The notes: generated from the letters alone by a model not told the origin. Counted from the stretch's first letter, positions 1 through 9,386 are shown. The stretch: DNA of 64,000 bases from Bacteroidetes bacterium GWC2_46_850 (GCA_001768325.1 MENQ01000001.1:1-64000), one strand, 5' to 3'. Program-made: numbers and translations.

Positions 1-345
1 GAATATGTTATAGGGTTCGATGATTGGTTTCCCCTCGCGGGTGAGAGAGAAATACCAGTTCAGGTTGCCGTCGTGGCCATATTTTTTGAGAAACTCTCCA
101 CCCTGGATGGCACAATCGAGCCACTCCTGGCGTTTTTCCACGTTATTATACAGCATGGAAAAGAGCCATACTTGTCGTGCCTGCAGCCAGACAAATTTAT
201 CGGTGTCGTAGACATTTCCCTGTCGGTCGAGACAGGTATGATAACCACCAAAGGTAAGATCCTGGGACTTGTTTAACCAAAATGGCAGCACATTATCAAG
301 TAACTCGATTCTGTAAAGCTCTTCTAAGAAGCGAAGGTGTGCCAT
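1..345 (-). CDS. N-acylglucosamine 2-epimerase (AGE) family protein, N-terminal 115 residues only
   Basis: The frame is open from the ATG whose complement lies at 343-345 to the window edge, so the 3' part of the gene is missing. The visible protein starts [12 protein letters not shown] and contains [27 protein letters not shown] and an aromatic-rich stretch around residue 100. These match the first helices of the (alpha/alpha)6 barrel of the AGE/cellobiose 2-epimerase family, which interconverts N-acyl sugars or the reducing ends of disaccharides in the cytoplasm. There is no signal peptide. Which sugar it acts on cannot be told from this fragment. It lies downstream of the murU-like gene on the same strand, about 146 bases away, so it may be cotranscribed with it. 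Confidence 0.8.
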   Translation of the reverse strand, partial: MAHLRFLEELYRIELLDNVLPFWLNKSQDLTFGGYHTCLDRQGNVYDTDKFVWLQARQVWLFSMLYNNVEKRQEWLDCAIQGGEFLKKYGHDGNLNWYFSLTREGKPIIEPYNIF

Positions 346-491
346 GAGATTGTGGTTTTATCTTTAAATTGTTGTATAGTGTTTGCAAATTAAGGATAAA
401 AAACTTATATAAACAAGAGAAGTAATGAAAACATTTTATTATATAATCCAGATTTAGCTAATATATTTTGTAAAGTAAGCCTACTATGGAT

Positions 492-1235
492 CTAATAAGA
501 ATGGTAAAAATCAGGAAGATTTCGAACCTCCTGCAAAGAGCCAGGTTTGCCCACATCCATGATCAACAGTTTTTTGGGTGCATAGCAGGAAAGGTGATCT
601 TTGTCGCAAATTGAAAGATAAAAGTCGATGATAGAGAATTGGTCAGGGAAATTCTCCATATAACGGAAAATTGCAGGTTGCAGCATATGAATCCCTGAGA
701 AAGCAAGTTTTTGGTGAAGTTCCGGTTTGAAATCGGGGTATGGCGATTTAATTGCTCCGGTTTTTTGATTGATCCAGCCTTTGAGGTAGTTGTTGTGGTC
801 AAACAGCAGATAACGTGATGTCTGGCGGTCGCTGCACAGGAGTGTTGCTGCGCTATTATTTTTCAGATGAAAGGTATAAAGATCATGCAGGTCGATATTG
901 GAGAGGATATCCACATTGTGAATCAGAAATGGTTTGTCGTCATCGAAAAACCAGGATGCTTTTTTTATTCCTCCTCCGGTGTCCAGCAACTTCTCCCGCT
1001 CATCGGAAAATTCGATGCGGATACCGAAGTGGTTGTTCTGCTCCACAAAATCGATAATCTGTTCCGCAAAATGATGTACATTGATGATGATCTCATCAAA
1101 ACCCGACAGCTTGAGTTTTTCGATGGTATGTTGCAGCAACGGTTTTCCCCCGACCGGCACCAATGCTTTGGGTATGGTGTCCGTCAGCGGCTTCAGGCGT
1201 GTGCCGAGCCCGGCGGCAAAGATCATTGCTTTCAT
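492..1235 (-). CDS. murU: NTP-transferase family sugar-phosphate nucleotidyltransferase, MurU-like
   Basis: The 247-residue protein opens with the nucleotidyltransferase signature GLGTRLKPLTDTIPKAL (residues 9-25) and has TGGGI (86-90) and the metal-site Asp in HNVDI (106-110). This is the architecture of MurNAc-1-phosphate uridylyltransferases of the MurU type and of other small sugar-1-phosphate nucleotidyltransferases. The start codon overlaps the stop codon of the upstream kinase-like gene by 4 bases (1232-1235), so translation is probably coupled. In the known AmgK/MurU peptidoglycan-recycling route the kinase makes MurNAc-1-phosphate and MurU makes UDP-MurNAc, and the gene pair here fits that pairing. 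The exact sugar is inferred. A mannose-1-phosphate or glucose-1-phosphate activity cannot be excluded. Confidence 0.75.
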   Translation of the reverse strand: MKAMIFAAGLGTRLKPLTDTIPKALVPVGGKPLLQHTIEKLKLSGFDEIIINVHHFAEQIIDFVEQNNHFGIRIEFSDEREKLLDTGGGIKKASWFFDDDKPFLIHNVDILSNIDLHDLYTFHLKNNSAATLLCSDRQTSRYLLFDHNNYLKGWINQKTGAIKSPYPDFKPELHQKLAFSGIHMLQPAIFRYMENFPDQFSIIDFYLSICDKDHLSCYAPKKLLIMDVGKPGSLQEVRNLPDFYHSY

Positions 1236-2653
1236 CGTTTCCGGAATTCCTGTTCCAGGTTTTGTTCCCTGTGAATCAGCGATACTTTTACACCAAATTT
1301 CCTGGAGATATGTTCCGCAACGTGCTGGGCGGCATACACCGACCGGTGCTGGCCACCCGTACAGCCAAAGGAAACCATCAGGTTGGTGAAGTTACGTTCC
1401 ATGTATCGTTTCACATGCTGATCGATCAGGGGGTAGATGCTATCCAGGAAGGTCATCATCTCGCCATCTTCTTCCAGAAACTTGATGACCGGCTCATCGA
1501 GCCCTGTCACATTGTTGTACCGTTCATATTTCCCGGGATTGTTGATGGCGCGGCAGTCAAACACATACCCGCCTCCGTTGCCCGATGCATCATCGGGGAT
1601 ACCCTTCTTGTAGGCAAAGCTATATACACGTACTTCCAGTTCCCTTTTGCGGGAGTCGGCAAACTGTTTCAGCTCGGTCATCCCTTTCAGCAGATTGCAC
1701 AGATAGGGATACTCGTCAAATTCATCCTTGAGAAGTTCCCGCAGGTTGTCCAGCGCAAAGGGCACGCTCTGAATAAAGTGTGGCTTTTTCTCAAAATAGC
1801 CCCTGAAGCCGTAGGCACCGAGTACCTGCAACGTGCGGAAGAGCACAAACTGACGCAGCCGGTTCAGAAAATCGACTGCAACGACAGGACGATATTTTTG
1901 CAGAGAAGCAATATAGGTCTGTATCAGCTCATCGCGCAGTTCCGTCGGGAAGTTGGCTTTTGCCTGCCATAGGAACGACGCTACGTCATAATAAACAGGC
2001 CCTTTCCTGCCGCCCTGAAAATCGATAAAATAAGGCATTTCATCCTTCAGCATCACGTTACGCGACTGAAAATCGCGGTACATGAACGTATCCGTTTCAT
2101 CTTCCAGCAGGGTACCGACCAGTTTCTCAAAATCGTTCTCCAGCAGGTCTTCCCGAAAATCCATGCCTGTGGTCTTCAGAAAACTGTACTTGAAATAATT
2201 CAGATCCCACATCACGGAGCGCCGGTTAAATTCAGATAACGGATAATAGACACTGAAATCGAGATCACGGGCGCCTTTGTACTGAAAGTCGACCAAAAGG
2301 GAGATGGTCTTGTGCAGGAGCGCTTTTTCGTCGTGACTGAACACGCCGGTCAGCCTGCCTCCTTTGATTAAATCAAACAGATGGGTGTCACCCAGGTCCT
2401 CCTGTAGATAGAACATCTCATCCTCCGATACGGCAAGCACTTGCGGGACATTCAGTTGCTTTTCCCGAAAATGCCGGGCTAACCGGATAAATGCCCGGTT
2501 CTCATCGCGCGACTCTCCGTGCACGCCAATCAGTGATATTCCGTCATGCTGAAGCCGATAGTATTTTCGATTGGAACCGGAAGAAGGAAGTGTCACCGGG
2601 TCAGGGTTTTCTTTTCCGGTATATGCTGTAAAAAGAGAAATGAGTTGTTGCAT
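1232..2653 (-). CDS. AmgK-like sugar kinase (APH fold) fused to a RapZ C-terminal domain
   Basis: I chose the ATG at 2651-2653 (MQQLISLFTAYTG, 473 residues); the frame stays open further upstream, but that part runs through repeats and the end of nadE. Residues about 20-300 are an aminoglycoside-phosphotransferase/choline-kinase fold with YRDFQSRNVM (catalytic Asp194, Asn199) and FIDFQGG (metal Asp211), the layout of the anomeric N-acetylmuramate/N-acetylglucosamine kinase AmgK. Residues about 340-473 match the RapZ (YvcJ) C-terminal domain, with SFAYKKGIPDDA, VFDCR, TGLD and GCTGGQHRSVY, but the N-terminal P-loop half of RapZ is absent. In Escherichia coli that C-terminal domain senses glucosamine-6-phosphate. 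A kinase regulated by an amino-sugar phosphate is therefore a plausible inference. The gene overlaps murU by 4 bases. Confidence 0.85.
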   Translation of the reverse strand: MQQLISLFTAYTGKENPDPVTLPSSGSNRKYYRLQHDGISLIGVHGESRDENRAFIRLARHFREKQLNVPQVLAVSEDEMFYLQEDLGDTHLFDLIKGGRLTGVFSHDEKALLHKTISLLVDFQYKGARDLDFSVYYPLSEFNRRSVMWDLNYFKYSFLKTTGMDFREDLLENDFEKLVGTLLEDETDTFMYRDFQSRNVMLKDEMPYFIDFQGGRKGPVYYDVASFLWQAKANFPTELRDELIQTYIASLQKYRPVVAVDFLNRLRQFVLFRTLQVLGAYGFRGYFEKKPHFIQSVPFALDNLRELLKDEFDEYPYLCNLLKGMTELKQFADSRKRELEVRVYSFAYKKGIPDDASGNGGGYVFDCRAINNPGKYERYNNVTGLDEPVIKFLEEDGEMMTFLDSIYPLIDQHVKRYMERNFTNLMVSFGCTGGQHRSVYAAQHVAEHISRKFGVKVSLIHREQNLEQEFRKR

Positions 2654-2661
2654 GTTTAAAA

Positions 2662-2693
2662 GTTTGAACGTTTCGGGGTTTGAACGTTTCCAG
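2662..2693. repeat. 16-base direct repeat, two copies
   Basis: GTTTGAACGTTTCGGG (2662-2677) is followed directly by GTTTGAACGTTTCCAG (2678-2693) and a partial third copy, in the 65-base gap between nadE and the kinase gene. The internal string CGGGGTTTGAACG (2674-2686) recurs at 32912-32924 in another intergenic gap. This suggests a dispersed short intergenic element. Confidence 0.75.
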
Positions 2694-2718
2694 GTTTCGA
2701 TGTGTAGGGCTTGGAATT

Positions 2719-4656
2719 TTATCTGTTGAGATAATCTTCGAGTTCTTTTAGCCAGGTGTCGGCCATCGCATCGCTTGGCATACGCCAGTCGCCGCGGGGC
2801 GAGAGGTTCACGGATCCCACCTTGGGTCCGTCGGGTATACAGGATCGTTTGAATTGCTGGGTAAAAAAACGTTTGTAGAACACCCGTAGCCATTGGCCTA
2901 TTTCGTCTGCGGAATAAATCCCGTTAAAAGCCTGGCAGGTCAGGAAAAAAATACGTTTTGGGCTGTCGCCATAGCGAAGCATGCGATGCAGGAAAAAATC
3001 GTGCAATACATAGGGGCCTACAAAATGTTCCGTTTTTTGTGCGATGTTACCATCCTTGTCGGCAGGTAGCAACTCGGGACTGAATGGCGTATCCAGCACG
3101 TCGAGCAGAGTGCGCCGGGCCGGTTCATCCATCCGGTTGTCGGCAATCCACCGCACCAGTGTGGCCACCAGTGTCTTGGGAACACTGGCGTTGACCGCAT
3201 ACATCGACATGTGGTCGCCGTTATAAGTAGCCCATCCCAGGGCAAGTTCCGACATGTTTCCCGTGCCCACCACCAGTCCGCCTGTCTTATTGGCGTAATC
3301 CATCAGAATCTGGGTACGCTCGCGCGCCTGGCTGTTCTCGTAAGTCACGTCATGCAGGTTGATGTCGTGCCCGATATCTTTGAAATGGGTGGTTACTGCA
3401 TCTACAATGGAAATCTCCTTCATGGTCACACCTGCCGACTTCATCAGTTCCACAGCATTGTGATAGGTTCGCTTTGTGGTGCCAAACCCCGGCATGGTGA
3501 TTCCGTGGATATTTTCACGGGGAAGGCCCAGGGTATCGAATGCCTTGATTGTTACCAGCAGGGCAAGGGTGGAGTCGAGTCCGCCCGAAATGCCGAGAAC
3601 AGCTGTGGTCACACCTGTATGCTGGAGGCGTTTTGCCAAGCCGTTTGTCTGAATAAGGAACAGTTCAGAGAGATGTTCTTCGGCTGTGTCTTCAGAAGGA
3701 ATAAAAGGGTAGGGGTTAAAGGTGCGATACCATTGATCGGGAGTGACAGAAGGAAGGTTGCAATCTGTCTCTGTAATAGTTCCGGAAGCAGCTGCCAGGT
3801 AGTTGGTGTTTTTTATCCGGTCGTGACGCAGCGCATCAATGTCGATATCGGCAATGATAAGCTCACTTTCTGTTGAAAAACGTTTTGACTCTGCCAGCAG
3901 TGACCCGTTCTCGGCAATCAGACAGGCACCTGAAAAAACCAGGTCGGTGGTCGACTCGCCCCATCCCGCCGAAGCATACACATAGGCAGCGTTGCAGCGC
4001 GCGGACTGCTGGAGTACAAGTGACTTCCTATATCTGTGTTTGCCAACCAGCTCATTGCTGGCCGAGAGGTTGAACAGAATATCTGCTCCCTGCAGTGCGA
4101 GGGAGGAGGAGGGGGGATTGGGAGACCACAAATCTTCGCATATTTCAATCGCGAAGTTGGCGAAAGGTGTGCGAAAGACCATTCCTTCGGAAGCCACCGG
4201 CACTGCTTCGTCGCCTATTTCCACCGAAAAGTCACTGAGGTCGGCCGCTGCGGCGAACCATCTTTTTTCATAAAATTCCCTATCGTTGGGGATATTTGTT
4301 TTGGGTACCACACCCAGAATGCCCTCGGCCGATATCACGGCAGCCACGTTGAACAGGCTGCTTTTGATGCGCAACGGCAGGCCTACGATGGCGATGAGGG
4401 AAGCCTCCTCTTTCATAAAGGCGACAAGTTCCGCCAGTGCAGCTACAGCCCTGCGCTGCAGTGCTTCCTGAAAGAAGAGGTCGCCGCAACTGTACCCTGT
4501 GATGGAGAGTTCAGGAAAACAGACAATCTGTACACTTTCCCGTCCGGCATGTTCCAGGACCGATTTTATTTCCCGGATATTATAGTCGCAGTCGGCAACC
4601 CTCAGTGTGGGTGACGCGGCTGCCACGCGTAAAAAACCGAAATCATTTATATCCAT
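2719..4656 (-). CDS. nadE: Glutamine-dependent NAD+ synthetase
   Basis: This 645-residue two-domain enzyme makes NAD+ from deamido-NAD+, ATP and glutamine in the cytoplasm. The N-terminal nitrilase-type glutaminase domain carries the triad Glu49 (CFPELSITGY), Lys119 (VPKTNIPNDREF) and Cys173 (EICEDLW). The C-terminal synthetase domain has the ATP pyrophosphatase loop SGGLDST at 357-363. Length and order are normal for the bacterial glutamine-dependent class. The gene lies 52 bases downstream of the transglutaminase-like lipoprotein gene and 65 bases upstream of the kinase fusion, all on the minus strand, so the three may share a transcript. No mutation of a catalytic residue is seen. Confidence 0.95.
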   Translation of the reverse strand: MDINDFGFLRVAAASPTLRVADCDYNIREIKSVLEHAGRESVQIVCFPELSITGYSCGDLFFQEALQRRAVAALAELVAFMKEEASLIAIVGLPLRIKSSLFNVAAVISAEGILGVVPKTNIPNDREFYEKRWFAAAADLSDFSVEIGDEAVPVASEGMVFRTPFANFAIEICEDLWSPNPPSSSLALQGADILFNLSASNELVGKHRYRKSLVLQQSARCNAAYVYASAGWGESTTDLVFSGACLIAENGSLLAESKRFSTESELIIADIDIDALRHDRIKNTNYLAAASGTITETDCNLPSVTPDQWYRTFNPYPFIPSEDTAEEHLSELFLIQTNGLAKRLQHTGVTTAVLGISGGLDSTLALLVTIKAFDTLGLPRENIHGITMPGFGTTKRTYHNAVELMKSAGVTMKEISIVDAVTTHFKDIGHDINLHDVTYENSQARERTQILMDYANKTGGLVVGTGNMSELALGWATYNGDHMSMYAVNASVPKTLVATLVRWIADNRMDEPARRTLLDVLDTPFSPELLPADKDGNIAQKTEHFVGPYVLHDFFLHRMLRYGDSPKRIFFLTCQAFNGIYSADEIGQWLRVFYKRFFTQQFKRSCIPDGPKVGSVNLSPRGDWRMPSDAMADTWLKELEDYLNR

Positions 4657-4708
4657 ATTCCGTCGGGTTTACAGGTGAGTTTCTACAAAGGTAATAAAAA
4701 CAGGGGAA

Positions 4709-6037
4709 CTACCGATAGGTCACTTCCATCTTATAATTCCATAGGTTGAAATAGAGGTTCCACCTCTCAGACTCTACCTCTCCGCGTTGGAAATCGACCG
4801 TTTCGCTGCGCGGAAATTGTTTTTCCGGGAAAAATGAGTCTGAAAAATCAGAGTTGACATATAGCCTGTAGGAATCGATCCCCGACATGAAAAACTCCCT
4901 GCCGGTTTTGTTCATGAGCGGTTCCCCGCGCCCGAAAGATACATCCACCGGCACCCAGCCAGTCCCTTCGAAATATACCTCTGCCCAGTCGTGGAGGTTC
5001 ACCTCTCCCGGATGCATCATCCAGCCGCTCTGCCAGCGTGCCGGAATTCCCTTGTAGCGTAGCATGGCAATAAGCAGCAAGGTCACCTGCCCGCAATCCC
5101 CTTTTCTGTTTTCCAGTACGTAGGCGGGTATATCGGGGATGGTGGAATACTCCAGGGCGCTGGCCCATGGATAGTTTGCCGTGATGTAACGATAAATTGC
5201 CTGCAGGTTTTCAACCGGTGTAACCGCATCTCTGGTGACGCTGTCGGTGATTGTCCTGATTTTATCAGAAAACCGGATATGGGGAGTCCGTTCCGAGGTG
5301 TATTTTTTATATTCCTCCGTATGCGTATGATAAGGTTGCATGTCGATCTGAGAAAGATCGAACCACTCTCCCTGTGAGGTAAACATATATTCCACCTGAA
5401 AGAATGCCACCATTCTCCTGAAAATTATTCGTTCCAGATAGATGGAGGTATGTCCGGTCTTGTCTTCCGATAAGATATGGAATGTTGGGAAAGTCCTGAT
5501 TAGTTTCACATCGGTCTGACGGCGGATATCCTGTCGCGGGTAGGGCAGCCAGACATGGTAGATCTCTTCCTCACTTCCAATACCGGAATGCGTTTTGAGG
5601 GTGTATTTTACCTGCATGGTAACCTTTGGCAGGAGATATTTCCCTTTTATCTCTGTGGGGATAAGTTGCGTAAGATGTCTGTCCAGAATTTCTTTTGTGC
5701 TGTTCCCGGCTGTGTCAGGCAGAGCCTGAGAAAGACTTCTTGCCAGGGAGTCCACCCGGAAAAGGTTGGCTGCCGCGTTGCGGAAGTAGCGTTTCTCTCC
5801 GTTGATAATCCTGAACTCAAGCGCCCTGGATTTCTCCCACCGGTTGAGCTGCTTATCTGTTGGGGTAAACCGGTGGTGTTCCTGAATCCAGCCAATAACA
5901 TCTTCCCGGCTCCGGTTGAAGTCGAGCTCCACCCTTCTGATTGAATCGAGGGTATAGCGAGAGGGAGGAGTAGGTTGTCGATTGCCGGAACATGCGAAAA
6001 GCAGGCCGGAAAGAACAATAAAGACGATCTGTTTCAT
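4709..6037 (-). CDS. Transglutaminase-like lipoprotein
   Basis: The 442-residue protein begins with a lipoprotein signal peptide ending in LLFAC (lipidated Cys16), so it should be anchored in the cell envelope. Residues about 295-370 form a transglutaminase-core/protease-like domain with a complete triad: Cys315 in RKGDCGQ, His349 in NLHDWAEVYF and Asp365 in PVDVSFG. The 290 residues before the core show no motif I recognise. Such proteins act as thiol peptidases or transamidases, and the substrate is unknown. It is the first gene of a minus-strand run leading into nadE. I saw no strong -7 box upstream of 6037. Confidence 0.8.
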   Translation of the reverse strand: MKQIVFIVLSGLLFACSGNRQPTPPSRYTLDSIRRVELDFNRSREDVIGWIQEHHRFTPTDKQLNRWEKSRALEFRIINGEKRYFRNAAANLFRVDSLARSLSQALPDTAGNSTKEILDRHLTQLIPTEIKGKYLLPKVTMQVKYTLKTHSGIGSEEEIYHVWLPYPRQDIRRQTDVKLIRTFPTFHILSEDKTGHTSIYLERIIFRRMVAFFQVEYMFTSQGEWFDLSQIDMQPYHTHTEEYKKYTSERTPHIRFSDKIRTITDSVTRDAVTPVENLQAIYRYITANYPWASALEYSTIPDIPAYVLENRKGDCGQVTLLLIAMLRYKGIPARWQSGWMMHPGEVNLHDWAEVYFEGTGWVPVDVSFGRGEPLMNKTGREFFMSGIDSYRLYVNSDFSDSFFPEKQFPRSETVDFQRGEVESERWNLYFNLWNYKMEVTYR

Positions 6038-6114
6038 CTTGTTTGGTTTTAAGATCAGGCATATTCATTCGCAAAGACCATTCTCGATCAGTCGTCTCCC
6101 CGGATCATGAAATC

Positions 6115-6861
6115 TCAGAAGTGGAGGGTTTCAGCCAGACTGAGTATGCCGGGTAATTCCGTGAACAGTGTTGTCATGGAGTCGTAGACCAATGAGGCGC
6201 CCGCATCTCTCAGTACCGAGTCGGGGAGCGGACCGGTATTCACTGCAATGGTAAAGATCCCTGCTCCCACTGCTGCCTCAATTCCCAGCGGAGCGTTCTC
6301 GATTACGATGGCCTGGTTGGGTGCGAGATTGCCACCTTTTTGTAGGCCCATCAGGAATGGCTCAGGGTGAGGCTTACCGTGAACCACATCAAAAGCAGTA
6401 ACCATGGTGGCGGGAGTGAAGATCCCCGGAAAATGAGTATCCAGTTTGTTAAGCAGGGAGGGCTGGCCGGATCCTGTCACCAGTATAGGTGTTAGTCCCT
6501 TCTCTTTTACGTAGTTCAATACCTCCTTCGCTCCCGGCATGGTGGCGCCGCTGTTGTATTGCTGGAAGAGCTCCGATTTACGCGCGTAAATCTTCTGCTC
6601 CTCTTCTTCAGTAGAGCTACGATTCAGGTTTCTTTGGAAAACTGCATCTATGGTGGATTTACCTATTCTTCCCTCCTGAAGGTAAAACTCATAGGGAATA
6701 TGTTGCAGATTGAGTTCGTCCATCGTCTCCCGCCACGATTTGTCATGCGCGGGCATGGAATCGTATAGCACACCGTCCATATCAAATATGACGGCTTTCA
6801 GAGAGAAACTGCGATACTGCTTAATCCGCAGGTATTCTTTTATTAATTCATTCATGTTCAT
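6115..6861 (-). CDS. HAD-superfamily hydrolase, beta-phosphoglucomutase-like subfamily
   Basis: The 248-residue protein has the HAD motif 1 FDMDGVLYDS with nucleophile Asp27 and acid/base Asp29. It also has VTGSGQPSLLNKL (motif 2), KPHPEPFLMGLQ (motif 3 Lys) and VIENAPLGIEAA (motif 4). A helical cap lies between motifs 1 and 2, which places it with subfamily I enzymes such as beta-phosphoglucomutase and sugar-phosphate phosphatases. It lacks a signal peptide and should be cytosolic. The start at 6861 leaves about 20 residues before the first strand. It lies 60 bases after pgi, separated by a hairpin, so it may be expressed by read-through. The substrate cannot be assigned. Confidence 0.85.
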   Translation of the reverse strand: MNMNELIKEYLRIKQYRSFSLKAVIFDMDGVLYDSMPAHDKSWRETMDELNLQHIPYEFYLQEGRIGKSTIDAVFQRNLNRSSTEEEEQKIYARKSELFQQYNSGATMPGAKEVLNYVKEKGLTPILVTGSGQPSLLNKLDTHFPGIFTPATMVTAFDVVHGKPHPEPFLMGLQKGGNLAPNQAIVIENAPLGIEAAVGAGIFTIAVNTGPLPDSVLRDAGASLVYDSMTTLFTELPGILSLAETLHF

Positions 6862-6866
6862 ACGAT

Positions 6867-6904
6867 AAAACCGCTGAGCCGTTGTTTTGCGGCCCGGCGG
6901 TTTT
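6867..6904 (-). terminator. Hairpin downstream of pgi
   Basis: AAAACCGC (6867-6874) pairs with GCGGTTTT (6897-6904), with an inner GCC/GGC pairing. On the minus strand it follows the pgi stop codon by about 17 bases and ends in a short T run. The T tract is only four bases long, so termination may be partial. Confidence 0.5.
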
Positions 6905-6921
6905 TCAAATTATTTATACTA

Positions 6922-8271
6922 TTAAAGCCTAGCCTTGATGGCCTTTGTTGCTTCCTCAAATCCCGGTTTTTCGAGCAGGGCAAACATGTTCTTCTTGTAT
7001 GCTTCCACACCCGGTTGATTAAACGGATTGATTCCCAGCAGGTAGCCGCTGATGCCACACGCTTTCTCAAAGAAGTAGATCAACTGTCCGATATATTTTT
7101 CATTCAACTCCGGCAGTTCGATCTGCAGGTTGGGTACTCCGCCATCCACATGGGCTATGCGGGTACCCAGTTCGGCCATTTTGTTTACCTCATCTACCCG
7201 TCTGCCCTTCAGGAAATTTAACCCGTCAAGATCCCTTTCGTCATGCGGTATTTGTACTTTCCTGTCGGGTTCTTTCACTGAAATCACCGTCTCAAAGATG
7301 GTACGCTCACCCTCCTGTATCCATTGTCCCATGGAGTGCAGGTCGGTTGTGAAGTCTACTGCCGCAGGGAAAATGCCCAGGTTATCCTTTCCTTCACTCT
7401 CACCGTAAAGTTGCTTCCACCATTCTGCCAGGAAGTGAAGTTTGGGATGATAGTTTACCAGAATCTCAATCTTCTTGCCCTGTTTGTAGAGCTCGTTCCG
7501 GATTACCGCGTAGATGGCTGGCAAGTTATAGTCGAAGGAAACAGAGGGAACCGTAGCCTTTTCAATTTCAACAGCACCACCCACCAGCTTGCGGATATTT
7601 ATTCCGGCAACGGCAATGGGCAGCAACCCAACGGGGGTAAGCACCGAATAGCGTCCTCCTACGTTATCAGGAATGACAAACGTCTTGTACCCTTCTGTGG
7701 TAGCCAGGGAACGGAGTGCTCCTTTTGATGCGTCGGTGATGGCGACAATCCGCTGGCAGGCTTCTTCTTTGCCGACCCTGTTCTCCAGCTGATCTTTCAG
7801 CAGGCGGAATGCAATGGCCGGCTCGGTGGTAGTTCCCGATTTGGAGATATTGATGATGCCAAACTCCCTGTCTTGCAGCCAGTCTATCAACTCATGCAGG
7901 TAGTCTTCGCCGATGTTGTTTCCTGCATAAAGAATCACAGGATTTTTGCGTTTATCGCGATCCTGTAGCCAGTCAAACGACCCCGATAGGGCGTCGATCA
8001 CCGCACGGGCCCCCAGATAGCTACCGCCGATACCCACCACCACGACGGCGTCGCAGCGCGTGCGCAATACGGTTGCCGCATCTTCAATTTCCCTGAAATC
8101 TTCTTCGGTAATGGAAGAGGGGAGATTTACCCAGCCCAGGAAGTCGCTTCCTTCCCGTGAGCCGTCGTGTAATGCCTGATTGCAGGCTGCGGCATGTCCT
8201 GCCTGATTCAAAATTACCTCGTCTGAGAGAAAACCGAATACCTGTTTGATGTTTAATTGAATACTATCCAT
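6922..8271 (-). CDS. pgi: Glucose-6-phosphate isomerase
   Basis: I chose the ATG at 8269-8271 ([14 protein letters not shown], 449 residues), which gives the usual bacterial short form of about 450 residues. The frame extends 21 codons further upstream without conserved sequence. Family motifs are all present: [24 protein letters not shown] (sugar-phosphate binding), [24 protein letters not shown], and the C-terminal Lys region [16 protein letters not shown]. The enzyme interconverts glucose-6-phosphate and fructose-6-phosphate in glycolysis. The protein lies between gpsA (86 bases upstream) and a HAD phosphatase gene, so lysS-gpsA-pgi may be one minus-strand transcript. Confidence 0.95.
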   Translation of the reverse strand: MDSIQLNIKQVFGFLSDEVILNQAGHAAACNQALHDGSREGSDFLGWVNLPSSITEEDFREIEDAATVLRTRCDAVVVVGIGGSYLGARAVIDALSGSFDWLQDRDKRKNPVILYAGNNIGEDYLHELIDWLQDREFGIINISKSGTTTEPAIAFRLLKDQLENRVGKEEACQRIVAITDASKGALRSLATTEGYKTFVIPDNVGGRYSVLTPVGLLPIAVAGINIRKLVGGAVEIEKATVPSVSFDYNLPAIYAVIRNELYKQGKKIEILVNYHPKLHFLAEWWKQLYGESEGKDNLGIFPAAVDFTTDLHSMGQWIQEGERTIFETVISVKEPDRKVQIPHDERDLDGLNFLKGRRVDEVNKMAELGTRIAHVDGGVPNLQIELPELNEKYIGQLIYFFEKACGISGYLLGINPFNQPGVEAYKKNMFALLEKPGFEEATKAIKARL

Positions 8272-8357
8272 TGTATATGCTGTTTTAGTCCATAAGAATG
8301 TCGTTCCTATATTCAGAGTGAACCTGTTTGACATTTCATGTCGACCGGTACAATTTT

Positions 8358-9356
8358 TTAAAAAACACTGATCAGTTTGTTGATGGCAGCCTGGGGTGCC
8401 AGCTTCTCATACAGAATCTGGTATACAGTTTGTGCAATGGGCATATCAATCTTGAAGCGACTGTTCAGTTCATAAATACACTTTGCACCGTAATACCCTT
8501 CGGCAATCATCTCCATCTCCAGCTGTGCTGTTTTCACCGAATAACCTTTTCCGATCATGGCACCAAGGGTCCTGTTGCGGCTGAACTGTGAATAACCGGT
8601 CACAAGCATATCTCCCAGGTAATGTTGCTCGGTGATATTTCGTTCAATGGGTACCACACCATTCAGGAAGCGCGACATCTCACTGGCGCAGTTGCTCATC
8701 AGTACCGCCTGAAAATTATCACCATACAACAGACCCTGACAGATGCCGGCGGCAATGGCATAAATATTTTTTAGGACTGCGGCCAGTTCAATGCCCACCA
8801 CGTCGTTTGATACGCGTGCCTTCAGCAACCTCGATGTGATTCCTTCGGCAAGAAGCGTTGCTTTTGATTCATCCCTGCTTGCTACCGTGAGGAAAGAGAG
8901 TCGTTCCAGGGCTACCTCTTCGGCGTGACAAGGACCCGAAACGACACCAATATTTTCCAGGGGAATCTTGAAATTGGAAGCAAGAAACTCACTCATCACC
9001 ATGTTGTCGTTGGGAATGATACCCTTGAGCGCCGACACCATAAATTTGTCGCGGAAGGTGCTGTTCCATATCCTGCGGAAATATTGTTTCACGAAGGGAG
9101 AGGGGATGGCGATGATGATGGTGTCGGATTCTTTGATCGCTTTCTCGAAATTGGAGTAAAAGGTAATCTGTGCCAGGTTGAATTTTACATTAGTCAGGTA
9201 ATTGGGATTGTGGCCAAGTTTATAAAACCCTTCAATCTGGTCGTCGCGGCGAATGAACCAGTTCATATGCTTTTGGTTCATCAATACAATTTTCGCCAGT
9301 GCCGTACCCCATGTACCACCACCTAAAATACAGATTTTTCCGATTGAATCCGTCAT
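8358..9356 (-). CDS. gpsA: NAD(P)-dependent glycerol-3-phosphate dehydrogenase
   Basis: The 332-residue protein reduces dihydroxyacetone phosphate to sn-glycerol-3-phosphate for phospholipid synthesis. It opens with the Rossmann motif [13 protein letters not shown] and has [29 protein letters not shown] and [13 protein letters not shown], which contains the catalytic Lys. The C-terminal helical domain with [14 protein letters not shown] is complete. Length matches the family. The gene follows lysS by 30 bases on the same strand, a pairing common in Bacteroidales. Confidence 0.95.
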   Translation of the reverse strand: MTDSIGKICILGGGTWGTALAKIVLMNQKHMNWFIRRDDQIEGFYKLGHNPNYLTNVKFNLAQITFYSNFEKAIKESDTIIIAIPSPFVKQYFRRIWNSTFRDKFMVSALKGIIPNDNMVMSEFLASNFKIPLENIGVVSGPCHAEEVALERLSFLTVASRDESKATLLAEGITSRLLKARVSNDVVGIELAAVLKNIYAIAAGICQGLLYGDNFQAVLMSNCASEMSRFLNGVVPIERNITEQHYLGDMLVTGYSQFSRNRTLGAMIGKGYSVKTAQLEMEMIAEGYYGAKCIYELNSRFKIDMPIAQTVYQILYEKLAPQAAINKLISVF

Positions 9357-9386
9357 GATAATATTGGACCAGAAGTCCGGTTGTGA

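Noticed and set aside
1163-1972. Open frame of 269 codons on the plus strand
   Set aside because: It is antisense to the kinase-RapZ fusion and the start of murU. It contains no recognisable motif.
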